24,575 nucleotides of DNA from Methanosarcinaceae archaeon (GCA_030609665.1 JAUWBW010000002.1:1-24575); one strand, 5' to 3'; shown: positions 1-7,801, counted from the stretch's first letter. Notes: a model not told the origin generated them from the sequence alone. Numbers and translations are program-made.

Positions 1-1583
1 TTTACATCCTCTATTCCCCACACCCATATACCTTCTTCAATAGCCAATGACATCGCTTTTGAATCAATCCCTGAAGTGGCAACCATTATCTTCTCTTCTA
101 CTTTCATGTTGGATCCGGCCACCTTTGACGCAAAATTCCTCACCATCTTGGATGATACAGGTGATGTTTTCACTTCCACAAACCAGTATCCATTTTTGTA
201 CTGTGCTGCAATGTCAAACTCGGCCCCCCGGATTACCCTCTGCTCCACCTCATCAAATTTCGGTAGTTTCTTTTCGTGGAGTGATATACGACCGTCAAAA
301 GCCCTGAATAATTCTCTCACCCTCGCCTCAACGCCTTTGCCGTTCTCCTGTTTGTATGCAGTGATCATTTGCTCGATGTTCGATTTGAACATGTCCAGTT
401 TTATGCCGATCTCAGGTATGTAATCATCTTCACGAAGGGTAAACACATATTTCAACCAGAGTTTAAGCAGCGGATCAATTAGAGTGTACACACTTCCGCT
501 TTTTCTCACAATCCCGACCTCAATGAGATTTCGAAGATATCTTGAAAGTGAAGATGCTTTGATATGTGCACCTCTTGCGATCTCACTTGATGTGTGCGCC
601 CCTTTTGCAATGGCAACCATAAGATCAATGTAAGTGGCAAACCCTCGCCTGTCCAGTGAATTCTCAATGAATTCTGAAATATGGGAGTATAACGTTCCCT
701 GCGTACTAAACAATTCATTTGCAATTGCATCGATAATATGGATATTTGATATCTTTTTATGCCCCCTCTCAATTGCGAGGTCGCTTATTGCAAATGTCAA
801 TATGTCCAGATAGAATGGATATCCCCCGGATATTGAAACCAGCAGGGATGTGTTTACATCACCAATGACCAGATCATCTTTTTTAAATTTCATTCTAATG
901 AACTTGCGCGAATTTTCATAATCGAACGGTGGTACGAAAACCTTTTCAAAATGACTATATAATGGCGAATCCGCTTCACTCACCAGACGCTGCATCATTC
1001 CGATGGATGAACCTGAAATAATCCACCATACGTCAGGTTGATGCATGATATTCTCCCGGAATATGTCAATGGCAGATATATAGTTGTAATCGACAAGTCT
1101 CTGGAATTCATCAAGTATGATAATAGGCTTTGAATCCGTTTCCTTCGAAAGAATGGCAGGTATATTTACTAACTGTTCGAATGATCTGCTCAGGTCAGTG
1201 TCTCTTGCCTCAAGAGCCATATCAATGGATGAAACTGTCTCAGGACAGTATTTCATAGCGGTTCGCAACAGTTCTTTTGGTTTTTGACCCGGGATGTCAG
1301 TAAGTTTCAGGGATTTGAGGTATGCATACAGTATTGCAGACGAAAATTTCTCAATGAATTTGTAGCCATTCTCTATGCTCAAATAAACATACACAGGCAG
1401 TACATCATCCTGCATCGACGACATGAATTGGAACATAATTGAAGTTTTACCGGACTTTCGCTGTCCGATCAATGCAATGTTCCTGCGTGTATTGCGTTTG
1501 AAGTTTTCAAGCCGCCTGCCAAGCATTTGCAGAATAACATCCCTGTCATGAAATTCAGGACCTACTACCGGATCGCCTAACAT
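1..1583 (-). CDS. Archaeal ATPase (ATPase_2 fold) with winged helix and C-terminal PD-(D/E)XK-like (DUF234-type) domain, 3' end cut by window
   Basis: The frame is open from the ATG at 1583 to base 1, about 527 codons, with no internal stop or frameshift. The N-terminus holds a Walker A motif (GQRKSGKTS, about residues 35-43) and, further in, a Walker B motif (IIILDEFQ). A winged-helix stretch follows (SSEIARGAHIKASSLSRYL), then DPLLKLWLKY. Near the truncated end a PD-(D/E)XK-like pattern is visible: AEFDIAAQ followed by WFVEVKT. This domain order is typical of archaeal ATPase_2 plus DUF234 proteins, which are common in archaeal genomes and mostly of unknown role; links to DNA processing or defence are inference. 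A TATA-like stretch lies about 22 bp upstream of the ATG and a GGTGA lies 9 bp upstream, so the transcript may be leaderless or very short. A perfect inverted repeat sits just upstream of the TATA box. The gene points away from everything else nearby. Confidence 0.88.
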   Translation of the reverse strand, partial: MLGDPVVGPEFHDRDVILQMLGRRLENFKRNTRRNIALIGQRKSGKTSIMFQFMSSMQDDVLPVYVYLSIENGYKFIEKFSSAILYAYLKSLKLTDIPGQKPKELLRTAMKYCPETVSSIDMALEARDTDLSRSFEQLVNIPAILSKETDSKPIIILDEFQRLVDYNYISAIDIFRENIMHQPDVWWIISGSSIGMMQRLVSEADSPLYSHFEKVFVPPFDYENSRKFIRMKFKKDDLVIGDVNTSLLVSISGGYPFYLDILTFAISDLAIERGHKKISNIHIIDAIANELFSTQGTLYSHISEFIENSLDRRGFATYIDLMVAIAKGAHTSSEIARGAHIKASSLSRYLRNLIEVGIVRKSGSVYTLIDPLLKLWLKYVFTLREDDYIPEIGIKLDMFKSNIEQMITAYKQENGKGVEARVRELFRAFDGRISLHEKKLPKFDEVEQRVIRGAEFDIAAQYKNGYWFVEVKTSPVSSKMVRNFASKVAGSNMKVEEKIMVATSGIDSKAMSLAIEEGIWVWGIEDV

Positions 1584-1598
1584 ATTTGATTTCACCTA

Positions 1599-1612
1599 AT
1601 ATTTATATGAAC
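1599..1612 (-). promoter_or_regulatory. TATA-box region of the ATPase gene
   Basis: Read on the minus strand this is TCATATAAATATT, an archaeal TATA-like element. Its centre lies about 22 bp before the ATG at 1583, which would place the transcription start almost at the start codon. Confidence 0.5.
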
Positions 1613-1618
1613 ATCAAC

Positions 1619-1640
1619 ATATATGCAGGTCTGCATATAT
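1619..1640. promoter_or_regulatory. Perfect 10-bp inverted repeat, candidate operator of the ATPase gene
   Basis: The arms are ATATATGCAG (1619-1628) and CTGCATATAT (1631-1640), separated by GT. A further half-site-like TTTGCATATGAA follows at 1646-1657. The repeat lies immediately upstream of the TATA region of the divergent ATPase gene, where an archaeal activator or repressor would bind. Regulatory function is inferred. Confidence 0.5.
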
Positions 1641-1743
1641 GAAGGTTTGCATATGAATTGTAGTGTGGACTACATGCCATTGATCTGTTTCAATAAAAAT
1701 AGATGGCAAAGAGCCTCTTCGACGTTTTGTGTGTGAAATTTGA

Positions 1744-1926
1744 TTACAACAGTTTTTCTTCAATTTCCTCAACATCCACATCGCGCCTGTGATACCCCAT
1801 CTTATGTATCATCTTTTTTGCATCTTCTTTTTTGTCCATTGCCAGATACAGCCGGGCATATTCTAGGTGACAGTCTGCCTTATGCAGGCCCATGCCCCCG
1901 CGTTCTGCAAAATTTACTGTGCATCA
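1744..1926 (-). pseudogene. C-terminal relic of a TPR-repeat protein
   Basis: Read on the minus strand, about 58 codons ending in TAA at 1744-1746 encode a TPR-like tail: ADCHLEYARLYLAMDKKEDA, then a segment ending GYHRRDVDVEEIEEKLL. The pattern H-EYARLYLA followed by MGYHRRD and a Glu-rich helix is characteristic of the end of archaeal and bacterial tetratricopeptide proteins. There is no start codon with a ribosome binding site and a TGA lies directly upstream in frame, so only the 3' end of a larger gene remains. It lies next to the operator cluster at 1960-2076, which may have been its promoter region. Confidence 0.55.
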
Positions 1927-1959
1927 TCAAATGAGCAACAAAAACAACGAAACAGGGAT

Positions 1960-2076
1960 AGTCACATAAAAATATCACTCAAATCTATATTTATGTATAA
2001 TGTGACTGGTTATTTATATATACTTGGTCAGTTGGTTGACCAGCTACTTATATAGTTCTGGTCAATGATGTGACCA
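1960..2076. promoter_or_regulatory. Cluster of inverted-repeat operators with TATA-like elements
   Basis: Three symmetric elements are visible. AGTCACAT at 1960-1967 pairs with ATGTGACT at 2000-2007. TGGTCA-N6-TGACCA occurs at 2025-2042 and exactly the same architecture recurs at 2059-2076, 34 bp away. TATA-like stretches lie between them (TATTTATATATA at 2011-2022 and CTATATAAG, minus strand, around 2045-2055). The shared half-site TGGTCA/TGTGACCA points to one dimeric regulator binding several times. No intact gene starts close by: the nearest are the TPR relic (minus) and the napH-like gene 270 bp downstream (plus). Confidence 0.55.
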
Positions 2077-2175
2077 ACTAATCTATTGTGATACATCTTA
2101 CTCATCCGAATCTGCGATTCATCCATTCAACCGATGTGAATAATTTGAGGACAGAACCAACACCTGAATTGGAGA

Positions 2176-2256
2176 CTCAGGGTTTGATATCCGCAGTGGC
2201 TAAATAATTCCCCTTAATGAAAAGTATTTACATCATCGGCACAATAATACATGCAT
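2176..2256 (+). promoter_or_regulatory. 81-bp promoter-proximal element, copy 1 (upstream of the napH-like gene)
   Basis: Aligned by eye without gaps, this segment matches 3488-3568 at 73 of 81 positions. It contains the conserved blocks ATCCGCAGT, GCTAAATAA, GAAAAGTATTTACA and CATCGGCACAATAATACATG. It ends 88 bp before the ATG at 2345. The second copy stands just ahead of znuA, so both genes probably share a regulator; the ligand is not known. Confidence 0.6.
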
Positions 2257-2344
2257 CATAGTATTATAATATCTGTTCCTCCCTACAATAGTGTGGATAA
2301 CAACACTTTACAATTCAACAGGCCATAAATAGGACATTTAAAAT

Positions 2345-3301
2345 ATGAAACAATATCCAATTTTTTTTACAATTCTAAGTATTATTCTGATTATAATTCC
2401 CATTTGCGTTACTGTATCGGCTGAAGAAGTGAGAATTGGTGTGGGTCAAGGTTTAGGTGGAGGAGCCGGTGATGGCAATAATACTTACAATTCATCTGTC
2501 GGGATCGAATTATTATCTATCAAATACATTCTTGGTGGATTTATTGCCCTATTAGGACTTGTTCTCTTAAAAACCGTCAAAATAAATCAAAATACAAGAA
2601 CAATTCTAATGTGTTTCACATTTATACTATTCGGAGTGTTGGTGATCATACGTGAACCCAGCCCATTACGAGCAGTAGTAGATACTTTGACATCTATGCT
2701 AACCGGCAGTATGATCCCTTACAAAAAACTCACCATGTTTTTATTCATAAGCGGACTGTCAATTATCGGATCAAAATTATTTTGTGGGTGGGTCTGTCCG
2801 TTTGGGGCACTTCAGGAGATCGTAAATAAAATCTCAGTATCATTTAAAACCAAATTATCATTTAAAATAACCAATAGTATCAGAGCATCGCTTTTTATTA
2901 TCAGTTCAATCATGGTTCTCACCATCGGAAGCGATCTATTTGAATACCGGATCCTAAATCCTTTCGAACTCTTCGAATGGGAGTTTGGACTTATATTGGC
3001 ATTTTTGATTGGAGTGATATTGATCGCATCTCTATTCGTGTACCGTCCTTATTGCTATCTCATATGTCCGGTGGGGTTTCTAACATGGTTACTTGAATAT
3101 GTTAGCATTTTTCGTATACGAGTTGACCGGAATAAATGCAATGATTGTAAAATATGTATTTCAAAGTCTCCATGTCCGGCAATTAAATCGATCTTAAAAA
3201 GTGATATGGTGCGACCGGATTGCTTCTCTTGTGGTATCTGCATTGAAGCATGTCCGGAAGATGCACTTGAATTCAAATTTAAATTCAAAGGTTCTCCCTA
3301 A
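2345..3301 (+). CDS. NapH/NosR-like polytopic membrane protein with two C-terminal 4Fe-4S clusters
   Basis: The protein of 318 residues begins with a hydrophobic segment ending near VSA-EE (about residue 26), probably a signal or signal-anchor. Several membrane segments follow. Two CxxxCP motifs lie at residues 147-151 (CGWVCPFG) and 237-241 (CYLICPVG), the hallmark of the NapH/NosR/RdxA-like family. Two ferredoxin-type motifs follow: C265-x2-C-x2-C with C277-P, and C293-x2-C-x2-C-x3-C303-P. Family members move electrons across or along the membrane to periplasmic reductases or cofactors. Here the gene stands alone ahead of a zinc/manganese ABC importer and carries a copy of the same upstream element, suggesting a metal-linked redox role (inference). 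The start is the first ATG; the ribosome binding site is weak (AGGAC). The partner reductase is not visible. Confidence 0.85.
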   Translation: MKQYPIFFTILSIILIIIPICVTVSAEEVRIGVGQGLGGGAGDGNNTYNSSVGIELLSIKYILGGFIALLGLVLLKTVKINQNTRTILMCFTFILFGVLVIIREPSPLRAVVDTLTSMLTGSMIPYKKLTMFLFISGLSIIGSKLFCGWVCPFGALQEIVNKISVSFKTKLSFKITNSIRASLFIISSIMVLTIGSDLFEYRILNPFELFEWEFGLILAFLIGVILIASLFVYRPYCYLICPVGFLTWLLEYVSIFRIRVDRNKCNDCKICISKSPCPAIKSILKSDMVRPDCFSCGICIEACPEDALEFKFKFKGSP

Positions 3302-3307
3302 CATTGA

Positions 3308-3451
3308 GTGGGTAAGTATTAGACGGGATGAACAGGATTTACAGGATGGGGCAAGTCATTTATATCCTGTCAATCCTGTTCATCCTGTCCATTGATTCAA
3401 GCAATGCGATTGCATATCTGGCGATATATCCTGAATAGTGATGTTACCCAC
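3308..3451. repeat. Inverted-repeat element containing ACAGGAT-type short-period repeats
   Basis: Outer arms are GTGGGTAA (3308-3315) and TTACCCAC (3444-3451). Inside, short-period arms 3325-3347 (ACAGGATTTACAGGAT core) and 3364-3390 (its complement, ATCCTGTCAATCCTGTTC core) can form a long imperfect hairpin. A related copy lies at 18558-18628. It fills most of the gap between the napH-like gene and znuA and is non-coding. It may also mark the napH-like transcript end. Confidence 0.7.
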
Positions 3452-3487
3452 ACGATGTTGAGGAGATCCAATTCAAAAAATAAGTAT

Positions 3488-3568
3488 CTCAGAGTTTGAG
3501 ATCCGCAGTTGCTAAATAACTGCCCTCAATGAAAAGTATTTACACCATCGGCACAATAATACATGTAT
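3488..3568 (+). promoter_or_regulatory. 81-bp promoter-proximal element, copy 2 (upstream of znuA)
   Basis: This is the second copy of the element at 2176-2256, with 8 mismatches and no gaps. It ends 28 bp before the znuA ATG. In this copy GCAGTT and AACTGC form an inverted repeat around GCTAAAT (about 3505-3523), lost in copy 1. GTATTTACA may serve as the TATA region, giving a leader of roughly 35 nt. Confidence 0.6.
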
Positions 3569-3596
3569 ACTATATTGAAAGTGGGTGCCAATCAGT

Positions 3597-4448
3597 ATGA
3601 ACAACAAAGTACTGCCAGTTTTTATACTTCTAATTGCTGCTTTTTTGGTAAATGGATGCATAGATCAGTCTGAACCGCAAATTGATGATGGAAAAACAGT
3701 TATTATAGTCAGTATCCTGCCGCAGGCTGATTTTGTGGAGCATGTCGGCGGCGACAACGTAGAGGTAATTGTCATGATACCGCCCGGTGCAAACCCTGCA
3801 ACATATGAGCCAACTGCAAGTCAGTTAAAATCGGTAAGCGGTGCTACCATGTATGTTAAAGTTGGGTCGGGTCTTCCATTTGAGGAAGTATGGCTTGAGA
3901 AGATCGGTTCTGCGAATCCGGATATGCTGATGGTTGATACATCAGAAGGTGTCAACCTCATTCCGGGTGACCCGCATATATGGTTATCTCCCCGCTCTGC
4001 CGTGGTTCAGGTGGAGAATATCTACAGGGGTCTGGTTCAGGTAGATCAGGATAACAGTGAGTACTATTACCGCAACAAAGAACAGTACATCCATGATCTG
4101 CAAGTCCTTGACAACGATATTATTGAATCACTATCAGACTTTGAGGATCGTACCTTCATGGTCTTCCACCCCTCATGGGGGTATTTTGCACGCGACTATG
4201 ACCTGACGATGATAGCAGTTGAGATAGAGGGTAAGGAACCAAGTGCCGGGGATATGGTGCATCTGATCGAAAATGCCAAAGAGAACAATATCAAGATCAT
4301 TTTTGTACAACCACAGTTCAGCACAAAGAGTGCTGAGGTGATCGCAAAGGAAATCGGGGGCAGTGTAGTAGCGGTAGATCCCCTCCCACAAGACTATATA
4401 ACAAATCTACGCATAGTTTCAAATACATTCGCTCAAAGTCTGGTATGA
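3597..4448 (+). CDS. znuA: Zinc/manganese ABC transporter substrate-binding lipoprotein
   Basis: I chose the ATG at 3597, preceded by GGTG at 9 bp; a GTG at 3585 is possible. The 283-residue product starts with a hydrophobic signal ending in a lipobox (FLVNGC, Cys21), so it should be membrane-anchored outside the cell. The cluster A-I (ZnuA/TroA) fold is shown by IIVSILPQADFVEHVGGDNV near residue 36, PPGANPATYEPT at 62-73, DPHIWLSP at 125-132, HPSWGYFARDY at 191-201 and AVDPL at 259-263. Likely metal ligands His127, His191 and Asp261 are present. The usual first ligand, in PHxYEP, is Ala68 here, and there is no His-rich loop, so metal choice (Zn, Mn or other) is uncertain. The stop overlaps the next start by 4 bp (ATGA), implying translational coupling with znuC. 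Confidence 0.9.
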   Translation: MNNKVLPVFILLIAAFLVNGCIDQSEPQIDDGKTVIIVSILPQADFVEHVGGDNVEVIVMIPPGANPATYEPTASQLKSVSGATMYVKVGSGLPFEEVWLEKIGSANPDMLMVDTSEGVNLIPGDPHIWLSPRSAVVQVENIYRGLVQVDQDNSEYYYRNKEQYIHDLQVLDNDIIESLSDFEDRTFMVFHPSWGYFARDYDLTMIAVEIEGKEPSAGDMVHLIENAKENNIKIIFVQPQFSTKSAEVIAKEIGGSVVAVDPLPQDYITNLRIVSNTFAQSLV

Positions 4449-5203
4449 ACATGAACAGCGCGGTTATAGAACTTAAGGATATTTGGGTACATTACGAAGG
4501 GATGCCTATACTCGAAGGTGTGGATCTTGTTGTAGAGCCGCATGATTTCTTGGGAATCATAGGACCGAACGGTGGTGGGAAGAGTACTTTGCTCAAGGTC
4601 ATATTGGGACTGATAAACCCCAGTCGGGGAGTTATCAAGGTTTTTGGTGATACGCCTAAGAGCGCGAGGAGAGATATTGGGTACCTCCCCCAGTACAGCC
4701 TTTTTGACATGGAGTTTCCGATGAGTGTCTGGGAAGTGGTTTTAACCGGTCGCCTTGGTCATACAGGCTTGCTCAAAAGATACAACGATGAAGATAAAAA
4801 AGCGGCTTACGATGCTCTTGAGGAAGTGGATATGCTTGAGTATAAAGATCGGCAGATCGGAAAACTATCGGGCGGACAGAGACAAAGGGTCTTTATTGCC
4901 AGGGCACTTGCAGGTGAACCAAAACTGCTCCTTCTGGATGAACCCACAACAAGCATCGATTCCATCATGCAGGAAGAGTTCTATGAATTGCTGAATAAAC
5001 TCAAAGCAAAAATGGCTATTGTTATGGTATCGCATGATATCAGCGCGGTTTCTGTTTATGTGGACAAGATCGCCTGTTTGAACCACAAGCTGTTCTATCA
5101 CCATTCAAAAGAACTGACATCCGAAGATCTTGAAGCAGCATACCAGTGCCCTGTGGACATGATCGCTCACGGCGTTCCGCACAGGGTACTGAAGGCACAT
5201 TAG
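4445..5203 (+). CDS. znuC: Zinc/manganese ABC transporter ATP-binding protein
   Basis: The 252-residue ATPase has Walker A GPNGGGKST (40-48), signature LSGGQRQR (141-148), Walker B LLLLDEPT (161-168) and the H-loop His197 in VSHD. These are all motifs of a working ABC ATPase. The Asp-loop region reads SIDS. It powers metal import by the ZnuA/ZnuB partners on either side. The start ATG overlaps the znuA stop by 4 bp. A second in-frame ATG two codons on (4451) is an alternative. ZnuC and MntB-type ATPases cannot be told apart by sequence alone. Confidence 0.92.
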   Translation: MNMNSAVIELKDIWVHYEGMPILEGVDLVVEPHDFLGIIGPNGGGKSTLLKVILGLINPSRGVIKVFGDTPKSARRDIGYLPQYSLFDMEFPMSVWEVVLTGRLGHTGLLKRYNDEDKKAAYDALEEVDMLEYKDRQIGKLSGGQRQRVFIARALAGEPKLLLLDEPTTSIDSIMQEEFYELLNKLKAKMAIVMVSHDISAVSVYVDKIACLNHKLFYHHSKELTSEDLEAAYQCPVDMIAHGVPHRVLKAH

Positions 5204-5250
5204 GACATTGCCACATTGATATATAAATATAAACTGAAGGTGCACGTCAC
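5204..5250 (+). promoter_or_regulatory. znuC-znuB spacer with TATA-like stretch and RBS
   Basis: The 47-bp spacer holds ATATATAAATATAAAC and then AAGGTG, 8 bp before the znuB ATG. The AT stretch could be an internal promoter, though read-through from znuC is the simpler reading. Confidence 0.35.
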
Positions 5251-6066
5251 ATGTTGGAACTTTTGCAGTATGAGTTCGTAAGAAATGCCATCGCAGCCGG
5301 AATACTTGCCAGTATTGCCTGCGGCATCATAGGGGTCTATGTGGTTGTGAAGCGGATCGTTTTCATCAGTGGAGGGATCGCTCATGCTTCGTTTGGCGGT
5401 ATCGGGCTTGGCTACTATCTCGGGATCAATCCAATCCTTGGTGTGCTGCCGTTCAGCATTGCTTCGGCTCTGAGCATGGGCTGGGTGAGCAAACGCTCAA
5501 GGCTACCGGAAGATACCGCGATTGGAATATTGTGGGCACTGGGGATGTCAATCGGCATAATCCTTGTGAGTCTGACGCCGGGCTATGCTCCAGACCTTAT
5601 GACCTATCTTTTCGGGAATATCCTTACAGTACCATTCTCGGATATCATCCTGATGCTGGTGCTCGATGCGATTATCATTGTGGTGGTGTATTCGTTTTAC
5701 AAGGAATTTCTTGCACTGTGTTTTGACGAGGAATTTGCAACCGTGCGCGGCGTTGCTGCTGAGCGCCTCTACCTTGTCCTGCTGTGCCTTATTGCTCTTA
5801 CCGTCGTGGTATTGATACGGGTTGTGGGTGTAATACTGGTCATAGCCCTGCTGACGATCCCTGCGGCTATGAGCCGGCAGTTCACTTCCAATCTCAAAAA
5901 GATGATGATGCTGTCAATCATATTTGGTGCGGTCTTTAGCAGTGGTGGGATATGGCTGTCGTATATGTTTGATGTGCCATCAGGGGCTACGATCGTTCTG
6001 GTCATGTCTGTGGTGTACCTGATGTATTCACTTGTGAAAGGCATTGGCAGCCGGGGTGCTACTTGA
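5251..6066 (+). CDS. znuB: Zinc/manganese ABC transporter permease
   Basis: The 271-residue hydrophobic protein belongs to the ABC-3 (ZnuB/MntC/TroCD) permease family. Family signatures include IIGVYVVVKRIVFISGGIAH near residue 26, PEDTAIGILWALGMSIGI near 90, the cytoplasmic FDEEFATVRGV around 158-168, which contacts the ATPase, and VVGVILVIALLTIPAAMSRQ. About eight membrane segments can be placed, the usual number. The start ATG follows AAGGTG by 8 bp. It completes the znuACB transporter and is the last gene of that run, as the next two genes are on the other strand and convergent. Confidence 0.92.
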   Translation: MLELLQYEFVRNAIAAGILASIACGIIGVYVVVKRIVFISGGIAHASFGGIGLGYYLGINPILGVLPFSIASALSMGWVSKRSRLPEDTAIGILWALGMSIGIILVSLTPGYAPDLMTYLFGNILTVPFSDIILMLVLDAIIIVVVYSFYKEFLALCFDEEFATVRGVAAERLYLVLLCLIALTVVVLIRVVGVILVIALLTIPAAMSRQFTSNLKKMMMLSIIFGAVFSSGGIWLSYMFDVPSGATIVLVMSVVYLMYSLVKGIGSRGAT

Positions 6067-6131
6067 GTTGAATATCCTTAAAACATGAGGAAACAACATC
6101 CCGATTTGTCGATCAGGTTGTTCGATCATAT

Positions 6132-6881
6132 TCACAATCGTTTTGGCAGGCTTTTCTCATGAAGTTTTACCGCAGTTATCATGAAGATCACCATGAACAT
6201 TATGAGGGCAGAGATATTCACCGGAACCGAATAATAATTTGTTTCCTGAAATGAATACCTGCAAAGATCGGTTATGTATGTAAGGGGAGAGATTAATGCC
6301 AGTGTCCGTCCCCATTGTGGTAGTTCTCCCACCGGGATAAATACGCCGCTTATGAAAACCATTGGAAACTTTACCATCATGGACATCATCATCACTGTAG
6401 ATGTCATGCCGGTCGGTGTAGACGAGAATATCAGTCCCATGGCTGAAAAACAGAATGAAGCCAGTACAATTGCTACTGCAAGTATAAACGGATGTATGAT
6501 CGTTACGCCAAGTGCAATTCCCAATAATATTGGAACAAGAGAGATTCCGATCCCAAACAGTACAGATGCTAAAATATCTCCAAGAAGGATCGTTGTAATG
6601 GATACCGGAGAGGCTGCAAGCCGCTCCAGGTTCCTTGTTTGTGTTTCGGTGGGTGCGATCACAGGAGTGACTGATGTTGATGTGAAGAATATCGTCATGC
6701 CCAGCAGTCCGGCAATAAGGAAATCGACTGGAAGATCTCTTCCTATCATGAATGCCAGAAAAAGGAATGCAGGGGAAAGGACACCAAATATAATCACCGG
6801 TCCCCTTAGATAATAGATCCTGATATCCTTTTTGGAAATTGCCCATGCCCGTTTTAGCTGATCTATCACTATCATTGTCAT
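6132..6881 (-). CDS. ABC-2 type transporter permease
   Basis: The 249-residue protein has about six membrane segments, beginning after a short cytoplasmic lead (QLKRAWAISKKDIRIYYLRG). It contains the ABC-2 features FFTSTSVTPVIAPTETQTRNLERL, resembling the EReRGTLE-like coupling helix, and FPMVFISGVFIPVGELPQW near the fifth segment. This architecture fits drug, lipid or haem-type exporters; the substrate is unknown. Its ATG overlaps the stop of the upstream ATPase by one base (TAATG), so the two are co-translated. It converges on znuB with only 65 bp between the genes. Confidence 0.88.
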   Translation of the reverse strand: MTMIVIDQLKRAWAISKKDIRIYYLRGPVIIFGVLSPAFLFLAFMIGRDLPVDFLIAGLLGMTIFFTSTSVTPVIAPTETQTRNLERLAASPVSITTILLGDILASVLFGIGISLVPILLGIALGVTIIHPFILAVAIVLASFCFSAMGLIFSSTPTGMTSTVMMMSMMVKFPMVFISGVFIPVGELPQWGRTLALISPLTYITDLCRYSFQETNYYSVPVNISALIMFMVIFMITAVKLHEKSLPKRL

Positions 6882-7801
6882 TATATTTCCTCAGTAAGTT
6901 TGATAAAAATATCCTCAAGCGTTGGCGTCATCGTATTCAGTGTCATAATCTCCAGATCATTTAATCGGGAATAGTCCACAAGCTGATACACTATCCTGCC
7001 CGGTTCGTCCGTGTACAATCGCAGTTTGTCTCCGCTCTTTTGTACCTCCACGATTCCTTGCATGGCATGGAGATCAGAGAAATCAACAGGCATATTAAAA
7101 CTGATCTCTATCCATTTCAGACCTCCTATTCGCATTTTGAGTTTCTCAGGAGCGTCGATAGCTGCTATATTCCCATGATTGATGACTGCAATTCTGTTGC
7201 ACAGCTGGTTTGCCTCCTCCATGTCATGAGTGGTGAGGAAAATTGTTTTCCCTTCTTTGTTCAACTCCAACAACATGTCTTTTATCAATCGTGCACTTCG
7301 GACATCCAGACCCGATGTAGGTTCATCGAGAAAAAGAATTTCCGGGTCGTTCATGAGTGACATGGCGAGGATGAGTTTTTGCTTCATTCCTTTGGAGAAT
7401 GTCTTGACTTTGTGGTCTTTCCGCTCATAGAGATCCAACATCATCAGGAGTTCTTCCGCTCTTTGTTTGGCTTCTTTCTTTGGTATGCCATATAATTGTG
7501 CCATGAACTGCAGGTTATTCCAAGCAGAAAGGTCGGTGTATGCATTCGAAAGTTCAGGAACAACTCCTATAATCTGTTTTGCCTTGATCGGATTTCGCTG
7601 AATGTCAATACCTTTGATCTTGACTTGACCGGAATCAGGTTTAATTATTCCTGTGAGCATTCTGGCAGTTGTTGTCTTACCGGCACCATTGGGCCCTAAA
7701 AAGCCAAATATCTCCCCATTTTCAACTTCAAAATCCAGATGATCTACCGCAGTAAAATCACCGAACTGTTTCGTTAGATTATTGACTTCAATAGCATTCA
7801 T
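6881..7801 (-). CDS. ABC-2 type transporter ATP-binding protein
   Basis: I chose the ATG at 7801 because AGGAGAAGG sits just upstream; the frame stays open 17 codons further to 7852. The product has 306 residues with Walker A GPNGAGKTT (36-44), signature FSKGMKQK (134-141), Walker B ILFLDEPT (154-161) and the H-loop His191. The position usually held by the Q-loop glutamine reads VVPELSNAYTDL, with Glu in place of Gln. The C-terminal 80 residues form the accessory domain common in exporter ATPases (CcmA/DrrA-like). It pairs with the permease directly downstream. A TATA-like CATACATATATG (minus strand, near 7848-7860) could start this two-gene operon. Confidence 0.9.
   Translation of the reverse strand: MNAIEVNNLTKQFGDFTAVDHLDFEVENGEIFGFLGPNGAGKTTTARMLTGIIKPDSGQVKIKGIDIQRNPIKAKQIIGVVPELSNAYTDLSAWNNLQFMAQLYGIPKKEAKQRAEELLMMLDLYERKDHKVKTFSKGMKQKLILAMSLMNDPEILFLDEPTSGLDVRSARLIKDMLLELNKEGKTIFLTTHDMEEANQLCNRIAVINHGNIAAIDAPEKLKMRIGGLKWIEISFNMPVDFSDLHAMQGIVEVQKSGDKLRLYTDEPGRIVYQLVDYSRLNDLEIMTLNTMTPTLEDIFIKLTEEI

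Noticed and set aside
47..772. Plus-strand and second minus-strand frames near the left end
   Set aside because: They overlap the intact minus-strand ATPase frame, which has Walker motifs and runs off the window edge.
6274..6813. 179-codon plus-strand frame
   Set aside because: It is antisense to the ABC-2 permease, whose frame has clear membrane segments and a coupled start.
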